64,000 nucleotides of DNA from Mesorhizobium sp. DCY119 (GCF_003590645.1 NZ_CP031834.1:2666501-2730500), one strand, 5' to 3'; shown: positions 48,516 to 56,261, counted from the stretch's first letter. Translations and numbers: made by a program. The notes: generated by a model from the sequence alone, not told the origin.

Positions 48516-49037
48516 ATGATGGCTCGAAAGACTTGGTTTGCCACCGGCGCGATTTTCGCCGCCATAATCAGCATTTTCACCTATTTCGCCTTGCCAGGCT
48601 CGTCGATAGCCGACGGCAGGGCGATGATCCTGCCGGTCGAGCAGGCACCGCTGGTCGTGGCGACCGCCAAGGGCGAACAGCCCTTCAGGATCGAAATCGC
48701 CGACGATGACAAGGAGCGCTCGGCCGGTCTGATGTTCCGCGAGGAGATGCCCGACGATCACGGCATGCTTTTCGTTTTCGACCAGACCCGCGAGGTGGGC
48801 TTTTGGATGAAGAACACGCCCATGCCGCTCGATCTGGTCTTTATCGGTCAGGACGGGAAGATCAAGGCGATCCGTCGTGGCGAGCCGTTCTCGGAGGCTC
48901 TGATCGCGCCGGATGAACCGGTGCGTTTCGTGCTTGAATTGAAGGCTGGAACGGCTGAAAAGGCTGGCATCGCGGATGGCGATGTGGTTCGCCATCCTGC
49001 CATCAGCAAGGTTTCCGGCTCGGCCAATCCCGGGTAG
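48516..49037 (+). CDS. DUF192 family exported protein
   Basis: A 173-residue protein with an N-terminal hydrophobic segment (TGAIFAAIISIFTYFALPG), so it is exported or membrane-tethered. The DUF192 domain has RSAGLMFREEMPDDHGMLFVF, then VGFWMKNTPMPLDLVFI, both diagnostic. The family is widespread and of unknown function. Two ATGs are adjacent (48516, 48519) after AGGG. It lies directly downstream of the cold-shock gene. Confidence 0.87.
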   Translation: MMARKTWFATGAIFAAIISIFTYFALPGSSIADGRAMILPVEQAPLVVATAKGEQPFRIEIADDDKERSAGLMFREEMPDDHGMLFVFDQTREVGFWMKNTPMPLDLVFIGQDGKIKAIRRGEPFSEALIAPDEPVRFVLELKAGTAEKAGIADGDVVRHPAISKVSGSANPG

Positions 49038-49063
49038 GACGTTTCTTCGGGAGCAGACAGGCC

Positions 49064-49834
49064 GTGACGCAGTTTTTCGACCATGAAGGCTTCGAACTCG
49101 CCTTCCTCGACCGTGAGCCGCAGCAGGGCGCGGGCGATCCGATCCTTCTCATTCACGGTTTTGCCTCCAGCCACATCGTCAACTGGGTTTCGCCCGGCTG
49201 GGTGAAGACGCTGACCGAAGCCGGATACCGCGCCATCGCCTTCGACCATCGCGGGCACGGACTTTCCACGAAAAGCTATGATCCGGCCGATTATACGCCG
49301 GAGAAGATGGCTGGTGACGCGGCCGCACTGCTCGACCATCTCGGCATCGAACGGGCTCACATCATGGGCTATTCGATGGGCGCGCGCGTTTCGGCGTTCC
49401 TGGCGCTGGCGGAGCCGGACAAGGTGGCGACGCTGGTTTTCGGCGGGCTCGGCTATGGCATGGTCGATGGCGTCGGCGATTGGGACCCGATCGCGGAAGC
49501 GTTGCTGGCACCCGATCCGGATCAGATCACCCATCCGCGCGCCAAGACGTTCCGAACATTCGCCGACCAGACCAAGAGTGACCGCGCAGCGCTTGCAGCC
49601 TGCATCGAGACCTCGCGCACGCTGTTGAGCGAGGCGGAACTCGGCCGCATCATGCAGCCGACGCTTGTCGCCGTCGGCACCAGGGACGACATCGGCGGTT
49701 CGGCGCAGAAGCTCGCGGCGATCATGCCGAATGCGGAAGCCTTCGATATCGAGGGCAGGGACCATATGCTCGCCGTCGGCGACCGCACCTTCAAGGCGCG
49801 CGTGCTGGAATTCCTGCAAGACAACCCGCTCTGA
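49064..49834 (+). CDS. Alpha/beta hydrolase
   Basis: A 256-residue cytosolic hydrolase without signal. Oxyanion segment LLIHGFASSHIVNW, RGHGLS, nucleophile elbow GYSMGAR near residue 105, acid VGTRDDIG near 205 and histidine EGRDHMLAVG near 233 form a full triad. Substrate unknown. The start is GTG with GGGAG ten bases upstream. It follows the DUF192 gene by 26 bases, so the two are probably co-transcribed; a hairpin follows. Confidence 0.86.
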   Translation: MTQFFDHEGFELAFLDREPQQGAGDPILLIHGFASSHIVNWVSPGWVKTLTEAGYRAIAFDHRGHGLSTKSYDPADYTPEKMAGDAAALLDHLGIERAHIMGYSMGARVSAFLALAEPDKVATLVFGGLGYGMVDGVGDWDPIAEALLAPDPDQITHPRAKTFRTFADQTKSDRAALAACIETSRTLLSEAELGRIMQPTLVAVGTRDDIGGSAQKLAAIMPNAEAFDIEGRDHMLAVGDRTFKARVLEFLQDNPL

Positions 49835-49875
49835 TCGTGTATCGGCCGAGACGAATACAGTGACCCTCACGTGAC

Positions 49876-49903
49876 TGCGCCGCCGGAGTGACCCGGCGGC
49901 GCA
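49876..49903. terminator. Hairpin between convergent hydrolase and SPW genes
   Basis: TGCGCCGCCGG pairs perfectly over 11 bases with CCGGCGGCGCA around AGTGAC. It is followed by ATCTTC, a weak T tract; the stem strength and position between convergent genes support termination. Confidence 0.65.
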
Positions 49904-49927
49904 ATCTTCAAGCCCCCAGCTTGTTGT

Positions 49928-50302
49928 TCAGGCGTCAAGCCTGCGGTTGCGGTCCTGCCAGAGTTCCAGAATCGCAAGCGCTGCCACGGCGGCGCCAAGC
50001 ACGATGTGCCAGGTGCGCAACGGTGCTCCATAGTTGAAGGTGAATGGCGAAGCTATTACCCAGACGCCACAGAAGAACGCCAGGAATTCCTCCCAGCGGC
50101 GCAGGTACATCTGCTCGAGACCTCCCAGCACCACGATTGCAGCACCCACCAATGCGGTGGCCGCGACCATTGTCGTGTTGCCGGTTACGTTGCCGAACAT
50201 TGCCGTTCCCAGTATCGCAGCACCGAGCAGCATCGACAGGATATCCTCCCATCGCCGGTGCTCGAGAAACTGCCAGGAACTCATTCTGTTAAGTGTTGCC
50301 AT
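49928..50302 (-). CDS. SPW repeat membrane protein
   Basis: A 124-residue protein with four membrane helices. Two SPW-like repeats each begin with a Trp-Glu motif: RRWEDILSMLLGAAIL and RRWEEFLAFFCGVWVIASPF, the second holding ASPF. It is an inner-membrane protein of unknown role. The ATG at 50302 lies seven bases after GAGGAG. A perfect TTTGAGC-GTA-GCTCAAA inverted repeat lies 25-41 bases upstream. Confidence 0.82.
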   Translation of the reverse strand: MATLNRMSSWQFLEHRRWEDILSMLLGAAILGTAMFGNVTGNTTMVAATALVGAAIVVLGGLEQMYLRRWEEFLAFFCGVWVIASPFTFNYGAPLRTWHIVLGAAVAALAILELWQDRNRRLDA

Positions 50303-50326
50303 AACGAGACTCCTCATAAGGCTAGT

Positions 50327-50343
50327 TTTGAGCGTAGCTCAAA
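50327..50343. promoter_or_regulatory. Inverted repeat before the SPW gene
   Basis: TTTGAGC-GTA-GCTCAAA is a perfect seven-base inverted repeat just upstream of the SPW gene on the minus strand. It overlaps where a transcript start or operator would be. Confidence 0.4.
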
Positions 50344-50660
50344 CACCCGTGAGGATTTTGTGCGCTATTCCTCATCGAACTCCTCAGCCGAGCGTTCGTA
50401 CGCACTGCAGTTATTATCTCAAAAAAGGCCTGTAAAAGCAAGGATTTCGCTGGATCGATCGCTGGCGAACCGGGTAACGACCTTGCTCAATATGGCTGAA
50501 CGGCATTACAAATCGCCACGAATTGTCGAATGGTCATGGGTGAGCCAACAGCTGAACGTATAAGTTGCTTCGGCGCGCCGTATGAAGGGATTGTTTTCCA
50601 TTGCAGCTTGAAACAGGACCAAGCCAATCCATTTGACAATGTGATAAGGAAAATTGAGTT
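50344..50660. other. Non-coding region between SPW and cysE
   Basis: About 320 bases, lower in GC than the genes. TTGACA occurs at 50633-50638. Open frames on both strands match nothing recognised. Promoters for both divergent genes should be here. Confidence 0.35.
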
Positions 50661-50687
50661 CAAACATGCTAATGTTTGGACTATACG
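50661..50687 (+). promoter_or_regulatory. Likely cysE promoter with internal operator
   Basis: CAAACAT-GCTA-ATGTTTG (50661-50678) is a perfect inverted repeat. It falls between TTCAAA (50659-50664) and TATACG (50682-50687), which are 17 bases apart, so a protein bound there would block or activate the promoter. About 40 bases separate it from the cysE start. Confidence 0.45.
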
Positions 50688-50726
50688 TGCCGCAATACAG
50701 ACGATGAGCGGCAACGGAGACCGCAG

Positions 50727-51575
50727 ATGACGATCACCAGCGCAGCGCGCGCGAGCACGCTTCAACCGATCGATCCGATATGGAATTCGGTCCGCGACGA
50801 AGCCATGGAAGCCGTATCGCGCGATCCTTTGCTTTCGGCCTTCCTCTATTCGACGATCCTCAATCAGGACAGTCTGGAGGATGCGGTCATTCATCGTCTC
50901 GCCGAGCGTCTCGATCATCAGGACGTCGGCGCTGACCTGATCCGCCAGACCTTCAAGTCGATGCTGCGCGAAAATACCGATTGGGCCTCGACGGTGCGCG
51001 TTGACATCCAGGCCTATTACGACCGCGATCCGGCTTGCGACCGGTTCCTGATGCCGATCCTCTATTTCAAGGGCTTTCACGCGATCCAGACCCACCGTCT
51101 TGCGCACTGGCTGTGGAACCGCGGCCGCAGGGATTTCGCGCTCTACCTGCAGAGCCGGTCTTCCTCGGTGTTCCAGACCGACATTCATCCGGCTTCCCGG
51201 ATGGGCAAGGGTATCTTCATCGATCACGCGACCGGCCTCGTCGTTGGCGAGACGGCGCTCATCGAGGACGACGTTTCGATCCTGCATGGCGTGACCCTGG
51301 GCGGCACCGGCAAGGCCGGCGGCGACCGTCATCCGAAGATCCGTTACGGCGTGCTGATTGGCGCGGGTGCAAAGATCCTCGGCAATATCGAGGTCGGCCA
51401 TTGCTCCAAGATCGCGGCCGGATCGGTCGTGCTTTCGCCGGTGCCGCACAACAAGACGGTTGCCGGTGTGCCGGCCCGTGTGGTTGGCGAGACGGGATGC
51501 GACCAGCCTTCGCGGCAGATGGACCAGTTCCTGCCGTCGCAGATCATGGATCACGTCGTCAGCTTCGATATCTAA
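50727..51575 (+). CDS. cysE: Serine O-acetyltransferase
   Basis: A 282-residue enzyme that acetylates serine with acetyl-CoA to give O-acetylserine for CysK. The N-terminal helical half has RVDIQAYYDRDPACDRFL; the C-terminal half is a left-handed beta helix with DIHPASRMGKGIFIDHATG, VVGETALIEDDVSILHGVTLGG and GDRHPKI, which holds the catalytic histidine. The last residues are SFDI: the terminal isoleucine that enters the CysK active site in the cysteine synthase complex is kept. GGAG lies seven bases before the ATG at 50727. Confidence 0.94.
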   Translation: MTITSAARASTLQPIDPIWNSVRDEAMEAVSRDPLLSAFLYSTILNQDSLEDAVIHRLAERLDHQDVGADLIRQTFKSMLRENTDWASTVRVDIQAYYDRDPACDRFLMPILYFKGFHAIQTHRLAHWLWNRGRRDFALYLQSRSSSVFQTDIHPASRMGKGIFIDHATGLVVGETALIEDDVSILHGVTLGGTGKAGGDRHPKIRYGVLIGAGAKILGNIEVGHCSKIAAGSVVLSPVPHNKTVAGVPARVVGETGCDQPSRQMDQFLPSQIMDHVVSFDI

Positions 51576-51749
51576 GAGACCGTTCGCGAACGCTACGCTG
51601 TCGGGCGCAGGCGGCCAACGTGGTTGTTGTCGCGTCGGCGTTGTTCGGCGCAGCTCTCTTGGGCATTATGTCGGCGTTGCCTTTACACCGCCATCCTTGA
51701 CGTGCCAGAAGCGCGTTCCATCTATCCACCCGCCACCGGGAGAAAAGTT

Positions 51750-51953
51750 TTGAAGCCGGAAGAAATCAGAAAACTCGACGCCTTTTTCAAGCGCACGTTC
51801 CAGAATCCGCAGTTGCAGGTAAAGGCGCGTCCGCGCAAGGATGACTCTGCCGAAGTCTATGTCGGCGACGAGTTCCTCGGCATCGTCTTCAAGGACGAAG
51901 ACGACGGCGATTACAATTTCTCGATGGCGATCCTGGACATCGACCTGAACTAA
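51750..51953 (+). CDS. DUF3126 family protein
   Basis: A 67-residue acidic protein: EIRKLDAFFKRTFQNPQL, ARPRKDDSAEVYVGDEFLG and a C-terminal YNFSMAILDIDLN, matching the alphaproteobacterial DUF3126. Function unknown. The start is a TTG (51750), seven bases after GGGAG; no ATG is in frame. It follows cysE, a neighbour relation I recall in related genomes. Confidence 0.82.
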   Translation: MKPEEIRKLDAFFKRTFQNPQLQVKARPRKDDSAEVYVGDEFLGIVFKDEDDGDYNFSMAILDIDLN

Positions 51954-52031
51954 GGTGTGCTGATATTCAGGCGAGGGCGGCCTGCGAATGCCCGCTTGAC
52001 CTGAAGCTCAACCAAGCAAGATCGGCCGGTT

Positions 52032-52766
52032 TCAACGGCCGGTTTTGAGAATGCGGGCCGCTTTGGCGGTCACGCTAGCCTCCAGCCGGGGCCAGTCGGC
52101 CAGCAATTCCCGCGGGAAGCGGTATGTGAGGCTGAGATTATCGCCCAGCTGGATGTCACGCTCGCAAGGCGCCAGCGATTCTTCTGCACTTGGCCCGGTC
52201 AGGCAGCGGGCGACGAATGGTTCCTGGCCAGCGCGTGCGGCTACTGCGAGAACCTCGTTCAGATAGCCGGATTTTTCAGTGAAATCGTAGAGCGTTACGC
52301 CATGGGGGCCCGGCTTTCCGGGCTGTTCGATGAGCGAGCGGTAGATCGGCGCGAAACGGCCGCTCATGTCGCGCGACATCATGCTTTCCTCGAAGGTGAG
52401 GAACAGGATGCGTTTGGTGCCGTCCGCATTGTTGAAATCGTCGCGAGCCGTCTCCGAATAGCCTTCCATGTCCGGCCAGCGCAGATAGAGGTCGAGCCGC
52501 GAGGCAATGCCGTCGCGCCGGGCGCGTTCGAAGCGGATGGCATTCGCCGGAACCGAGATGACATTGTTGCCGATGACGATTTCATGGAGCGTGGCGTCGT
52601 CGGTGTGGCCAGCCATCGCGATCGAGCGGCCGAACCATTTTCCACCGAAGCTGAGCACCGCTGACAGCAGGGCCAGTGCCGCGAAGGCATAAAAGACCTT
52701 CAGCATCAGCGAGGAATCGATCGCCGTGATCGTGTCCTCCGCCGGCGATGCCGTACTCTGTCTCAT
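52032..52766 (-). CDS. Hypothetical membrane-anchored protein
   Basis: A 244-residue protein with one membrane helix near residues 20-40 (LKVFYAFAALALLSAVLSFGGKWF). The rest is probably periplasmic and has two cysteines (ARCLTGPSAEESLAPCERD) that could pair. I do not recognise a domain. The ATG at 52766 has GGGGA eight bases upstream; an in-frame ATG at 52781 lacks a site. Confidence 0.75.
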   Translation of the reverse strand: MRQSTASPAEDTITAIDSSLMLKVFYAFAALALLSAVLSFGGKWFGRSIAMAGHTDDATLHEIVIGNNVISVPANAIRFERARRDGIASRLDLYLRWPDMEGYSETARDDFNNADGTKRILFLTFEESMMSRDMSGRFAPIYRSLIEQPGKPGPHGVTLYDFTEKSGYLNEVLAVAARAGQEPFVARCLTGPSAEESLAPCERDIQLGDNLSLTYRFPRELLADWPRLEASVTAKAARILKTGR

Positions 52767-52940
52767 GGTGCATTTCCCCATATGCGGGTGCGCGTTTGCA
52801 GGTAAGGCTGAATCGCGCGCGCATGATGCCGTCGATAACGGCTACTCTTGCAATTTCATGGTAAACGGCTGGTAAAGATTGCCGGTCTTGCGCGGTCGCT
52901 GACCGGCATTTTAGTGTGCGCCGGCAATGGAGGATAATGA

Positions 52941-53468
52941 ATGCCGCTTTATGAACTGGATGGAACGCAGCCCGAATTCGACGACCAGGACAGCAACTGG
53001 ATCGCGCCTGATGCGACGATTATCGGAAAGGTGCGGATCGGGCGAAATGCCGGCATCTGGTTCGGCACGGTGATCCGCGGCGACAACGACCCCATCGTCA
53101 TTGGCGCCGACACCAATATCCAGGAACATACGGTGATGCATACCGATGTCGGCTTTCCGCTGACCATCGGGAGTGGCTGCACGATCGGCCACCGGGCGAT
53201 GCTGCATGGCTGCACGATCGGCGACAACAGCCTGATCGGAATGGGCGCGATCGTTCTCAACGGCGCGCGCATCGGCAAGAACAGCCTTGTCGGCGCCGGC
53301 GCGCTGGTGACGGAAGGCAAGGAATTTCCCGACAATTCGCTGATCGTCGGCTCGCCTGCCAAGGCGATCAGGACGCTGGACGATGCCGCGGTCGAGCGGC
53401 TGCGCCTGTCAGCCGCGCACTACGTGGCGAACGGCAGACGCTTTAAAGCCGGCCTGACGAAGATCTAA
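52941..53468 (+). CDS. Gamma carbonic anhydrase family protein
   Basis: A 175-residue left-handed beta-helix protein. The zinc ligands of the family can be placed at the histidine of HTVMHTD and the two of IGHRAMLHG near residues 70-95. QDSNWIAPDATIIGKVRIG and VIRGDNDPI are typical of the YrdA/CaiE-like group. Such proteins trimerise; carbonic anhydrase activity is not assured, since many lack the proton-shuttle loop. GGAGGATAATGA precedes the ATG. Three hairpins follow the stop. Confidence 0.9.
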   Translation: MPLYELDGTQPEFDDQDSNWIAPDATIIGKVRIGRNAGIWFGTVIRGDNDPIVIGADTNIQEHTVMHTDVGFPLTIGSGCTIGHRAMLHGCTIGDNSLIGMGAIVLNGARIGKNSLVGAGALVTEGKEFPDNSLIVGSPAKAIRTLDDAAVERLRLSAAHYVANGRRFKAGLTKI

Positions 53469-53482
53469 AATCCTGAAAAAAT

Positions 53483-53528
53483 GCTCCGCCCGAAAAAGGC
53501 GGAGCCGGCCCGGGGATTGGGCCGGCTC
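53483..53528 (+). other. Overlapping, mutually exclusive hairpins
   Basis: GCTCCGCC (53483-53490) pairs with GGCGGAGC (53498-53505). GAGCCGGCCC (53502-53511) pairs with GGGCCGGCTC (53519-53528). Both stems use GAGC at 53502-53505, so only one can form at a time. The downstream one is longer. Confidence 0.6.
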
Positions 53529-53532
53529 CTTG

Positions 53533-53580
53533 AACCCGGTCGTTGGGGACGGGGAGGGTGGGGACTCGACCGGGTTTTCT
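53533..53580 (+). terminator. Terminator with a G-quadruplex motif in the loop
   Basis: AACCCGGTCG (53533-53542) pairs perfectly with CGACCGGGTT (53567-53576), and the sequence ends GTTTTCT. The 24-base loop contains GGGG-AC-GGGG-A-GGG-T-GGGG (53545-53563), a canonical four-run quadruplex motif with loops of one or two bases. Confidence 0.7.
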
Positions 53581-53581
53581 C

Positions 53582-53686
53582 GCTAAAGCGCGTCGCGATC
53601 TTTCAGATTCGCTTTCTCGCGCTTTATCTCTTTGTTTTTACGCATGTCGTTATCGCAAAACCGCTGCACACTTTTGCGCGACATGC
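53582..53686. repeat. Rhizobial intergenic hairpin repeat
   Basis: GCATGTCG (53642-53649) pairs with CGACATGC (53679-53686), and inside it CGCAAAA pairs with TTTTGCG, around CCGCTGCACAC. The preceding AAAGCGCGTCGCG and CGCGCTTTATCTC belong to the same element. From memory this is a very abundant intergenic family in Rhizobiales genomes; only this one copy was seen here. Confidence 0.65.
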
Positions 53687-53696
53687 TTAGATCTGT

Positions 53697-54305
53697 TTAG
53701 CGAACGCTGGCCACCGCATCGGCGCGGCCGTCGTTGATCTGCACCCAGACGCCGGAATTGCGGTCGGACTGGCGCTTCAGATAGGTGTATTCGGTGTCGG
53801 TCCACGCAAGGACGCGGGATTCGAGGTTGTCGAGGATGAACTCGCCCATGCTGGTGCGCACGGTCAGCACCGCGTGGCCGTCACCATTGGGCTGACGCGC
53901 AACCGTTATCAGCAGGTTGCCGGCCGGCACGCCCAGCGCCATCAGGCGGCGGCGCTTCTCCAGCGCATAATCCTCGCAGTCGCCGGCGCCGTTATCCGGG
54001 TATGCCCAGTATTCTTCCTGGCCGTAGATTTCCATGTCGGTCATCGGCTTGACCGAAACGTTGACCGCATTGTTGATGTCGACGATCGCCGCCCAGAGCT
54101 TGCGCGTCAGTTCGACCGGCGCCTGCTTGGATGTCTTCTGATTGCATTCGACAGGCAGGCGCTGGCAGAACTCATAATGCCCAACCGGCTGCGTCGTGCG
54201 GCCGCCAACCTGCATGAACAGCTCTGCCGCCTTCGCCTCGATCGAAAGCCCGACCAGTCCAACCACTGCTGCGAAAAGAACCGAAACCCATTTTGTTTTT
54301 GTCAT
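53697..54305 (-). CDS. Transglutaminase-like cysteine peptidase (BTLCP family)
   Basis: A 202-residue exported protein with a signal peptide (VSVLFAAVVGLVGLSIEAKAAE). The catalytic triad of the bacterial transglutaminase-like cysteine peptidases is present: cysteine in GAGDCEDYALEKRR near residue 110, histidine in GDGHAVLTVRT near 145 and aspartate in FILDNL near 160. Relatives such as LapG cut surface adhesins under cyclic-di-GMP control, but no adhesin or LapD partner is here. The intergenic hairpin repeat adjoins its 3' end. Confidence 0.9.
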   Translation of the reverse strand: MTKTKWVSVLFAAVVGLVGLSIEAKAAELFMQVGGRTTQPVGHYEFCQRLPVECNQKTSKQAPVELTRKLWAAIVDINNAVNVSVKPMTDMEIYGQEEYWAYPDNGAGDCEDYALEKRRRLMALGVPAGNLLITVARQPNGDGHAVLTVRTSMGEFILDNLESRVLAWTDTEYTYLKRQSDRNSGVWVQINDGRADAVASVR

Positions 54306-54496
54306 TGTGGCCTATCCCCGTTTGAGGACACATTGACAGATGCGGATTTATTTGACGCAAAACTCCGAAGTACATCTTGAGTAAAAACGCTCGTAAATTG
54401 AAATCAAATTCAAATAGAATAAGTATAAAATGAAAATCAAATTCGATTAAAATTTTATCGAATTCGAGGCGGCGGCGAAAATCGCGCCAACAACGA
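54306..54496. other. AT-rich non-coding region
   Basis: About 190 bases, notably AT-rich between 54360 and 54475, with AATTCGATT...ATCGAATT able to pair around AAAATTTT. It should hold the promoter of the peptidase gene (minus strand). No coding sequence. Confidence 0.4.
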
Positions 54497-54523
54497 AAAA
54501 GACCGGCCAATGGCCGGTCTTTT
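54497..54523. terminator. Terminator of the tandem-PilZ gene
   Basis: AAAAGACCGGCC pairs perfectly with GGCCGGTCTTTT around AAT. It lies 29 bases past the end of the PilZ gene (minus strand); both sides have T/A runs, so it works on either strand. Confidence 0.88.
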
Positions 54524-54551
54524 GGTAGGTTCGAATTTAGGATGGCTCAGG

Positions 54552-55172
54552 TCAGGGCTGGCCGGCGCTGTTGAATTCGGCGTCCAGCGTCTCAGGCCGC
54601 TGTATCACCGCGAACTCGATAGCGACGCCGTCTTCGAAATGGCGGACGATCTGGCCGCGCATGGTGCCGAGTATGACCTGCACGCCGAGCGCCGGTTTCA
54701 CGTCGATCTCGATCGCGGCGCCCGAGAGCGACAGATCTATGATGCGGCACTGATACTGGCGGCCGTCGAGAAGCTGCAGCGAGCTCATCGGATTGCGCGG
54801 CGCGACGCGCTCGTGGCGGCGGTCTTCCGGCAGGTCGAGCTCGTGCTTGTTGGCAAGCCAGGTGAGCTGGGCCGCGAGCTTGTCCTTCTTGCGCTCGGAA
54901 GCGATGATGGTCATGGCGAAGCCGTCGCGCATCGTGCGCGTCAGAACACCTTCTATGCGGCCGATATGATCGAGATAGGCGATGATCTTTTCGCCGGGGC
55001 GGCCGAGCGTGTCGCAACGCAGTGCTACATTGCCGGGCGACATGTCGACGACCTGGCAGGGATGCTCCGTGCGATCCTCAAGCATGAAACGGCCATAGAT
55101 CTTCACGCGGACGCGCTGAAAATTGCGCTTTTCCGCAACCGACGGCGCGTAGTCGATCGCCGCTGACCTCAT
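54552..55172 (-). CDS. Tandem PilZ-domain protein
   Basis: A 206-residue soluble protein with two PilZ-like domains. The first has KRNFQRVRV, an RxxxR cyclic-di-GMP-binding motif, and DMSPGNVAL as the second motif. The second has RRHERVAPR and DLSLSGAAIEI. It probably binds cyclic-di-GMP through one or both sites; the output is unknown. The ATG at 55172 is preceded by AGAGG. The frame upstream is open without family sequence. A membrane cyclase is encoded at 17937. Confidence 0.85.
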   Translation of the reverse strand: MRSAAIDYAPSVAEKRNFQRVRVKIYGRFMLEDRTEHPCQVVDMSPGNVALRCDTLGRPGEKIIAYLDHIGRIEGVLTRTMRDGFAMTIIASERKKDKLAAQLTWLANKHELDLPEDRRHERVAPRNPMSSLQLLDGRQYQCRIIDLSLSGAAIEIDVKPALGVQVILGTMRGQIVRHFEDGVAIEFAVIQRPETLDAEFNSAGQP

Positions 55173-55287
55173 GACTGCCTCTGTCCCGTTCAAAATTTCG
55201 CGCAGACACGCACGATTTCGGTCAAAAATACAGCCACACAGGTTAACAACATGTAAGTTATCGGCCTCGGAATGGCCGGAAATTAAG

Positions 55288-55926
55288 CTATTCGTCGCGT
55301 CCGCCCTTGAATACGACAAGGTGACGGATGCGTCTTGCCCCATTCATGGCGAGGGACTGGTCCGAGAAGGTGCGGTCGCTCGGCGCCAGCGACGGGACGG
55401 TGACTGCCGGGCGGTTGTTCAGGAACATCGGCTCGCGATCAGGATCGATGACGCGAACCGAGTCTATCAGCGAGTCTACGATCGGATCGGTGCCGAGCCA
55501 GTAGGGCTTTTCGGCAGGCGTGACGATGCCGAGCGAGCGCTGGTGTTCGAGGCCGCCATCGAGCGGCAGCAGCAGCAGTTCGAACGGGTTGGTGCGTTCG
55601 CCTTTCGAGCGGCCTTCGAAGGTCACGAGCACGACGGACTTTGCCTTGAACACGCCGTAAGCCAGCCGCGCAATCAGGCGCTGGTCCTTCTCGCGCCAAA
55701 GCGACGGGAATGAAAATCCCTTCAGCTCGCGCCCATAGGTGGCGCAGAGGCGCGTGCCGGCGAGCCGGAACACCGCTTCGCCGCGCGTGTCTTTCTCAAG
55801 GATGAAGGTGTCAGCGAGGAGGGACTTTATATCGCTGGGTTCTATTTCGGTCCGCTTCGGTGCCGGACGCCCGTCTCGCAATCGGTTCCAATAATGGAAC
55901 AGGTCGATCGATCCGTTCTGTTTCAT
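55288..55926 (-). CDS. PAS-domain protein (PAS_5 type)
   Basis: A 212-residue cytosolic protein recognised as the rhizobial PAS_5 family: IDLFHYWNRLRDGRPAPKR, DTFILEKDTRGEAVFRLAGT and TFEGRSKGERTNPFELLLLPL. No output domain is attached, so it is a stand-alone sensor or partner module. It lies 115 bases upstream of the tandem-PilZ gene on the same strand, suggesting a shared cyclic-di-GMP or surface-related role (inference). GGAG precedes the ATG at 55926. Confidence 0.82.
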   Translation of the reverse strand: MKQNGSIDLFHYWNRLRDGRPAPKRTEIEPSDIKSLLADTFILEKDTRGEAVFRLAGTRLCATYGRELKGFSFPSLWREKDQRLIARLAYGVFKAKSVVLVTFEGRSKGERTNPFELLLLPLDGGLEHQRSLGIVTPAEKPYWLGTDPIVDSLIDSVRVIDPDREPMFLNNRPAVTVPSLAPSDRTFSDQSLAMNGARRIRHLVVFKGGRDE

Positions 55927-56123
55927 GCTGCTCCGCTCCGCGCGATCTGTTCTGTTATGTTCCATCGGCGAACAGAAAGGCGTTGTTCGATGGCCTACAT
56001 GCGGGGCGGAGCAGGTTGCGTGCCAGTGCGGGTGTCGGCTTGTTAACCGATCGGGGGCGTTAAGGTTAACAATTGGTTTACGTTGCGCGCCAATCGGGCC
56101 TGTGGCACCTTGAAATCACTCCA
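55927..56123. other. Non-coding region upstream of the small RNA candidate
   Basis: About 200 bases, divergent flanks. The palindromic GTTAACC/GGTTAAC pieces near 56042 and 56074 and a TGTTCTGTTATGTTCC stretch are the only visible structure. Promoters for the PAS gene and for the candidate RNA should lie here. Confidence 0.35.
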
Positions 56124-56227
56124 GAAGTGGTCGCCGCGAGGTGACCGGCAGCACTTCAGTCAAAGATTTTGGGAGAGCGTGGGGCTCGACCAGCCGTCCA
56201 GGGGAAACTTTGGGCGGCTTTTCTTTT
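56124..56227 (+). ncRNA. Candidate small RNA or attenuated leader before the rhomboid gene
   Basis: GAAGTG (56124-56129) pairs with CACTTC (56152-56157), enclosing GGTCGCC/GGTGACC. Farther on, AGCCGTCC (56192-56199) pairs with GGGCGGCT (56212-56219) and is followed by TTTTCTTTT, an intrinsic terminator. No plus-strand gene precedes it for more than 2 kb, so it ends either a free RNA or a prematurely stopped rhomboid mRNA. The 5' end is not known. It matches no RNA family I recognise. Confidence 0.45.
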
Positions 56228-56261
56228 GTGATTCGCGCCGCTCTTCGCTAAAGGCGTCTCC

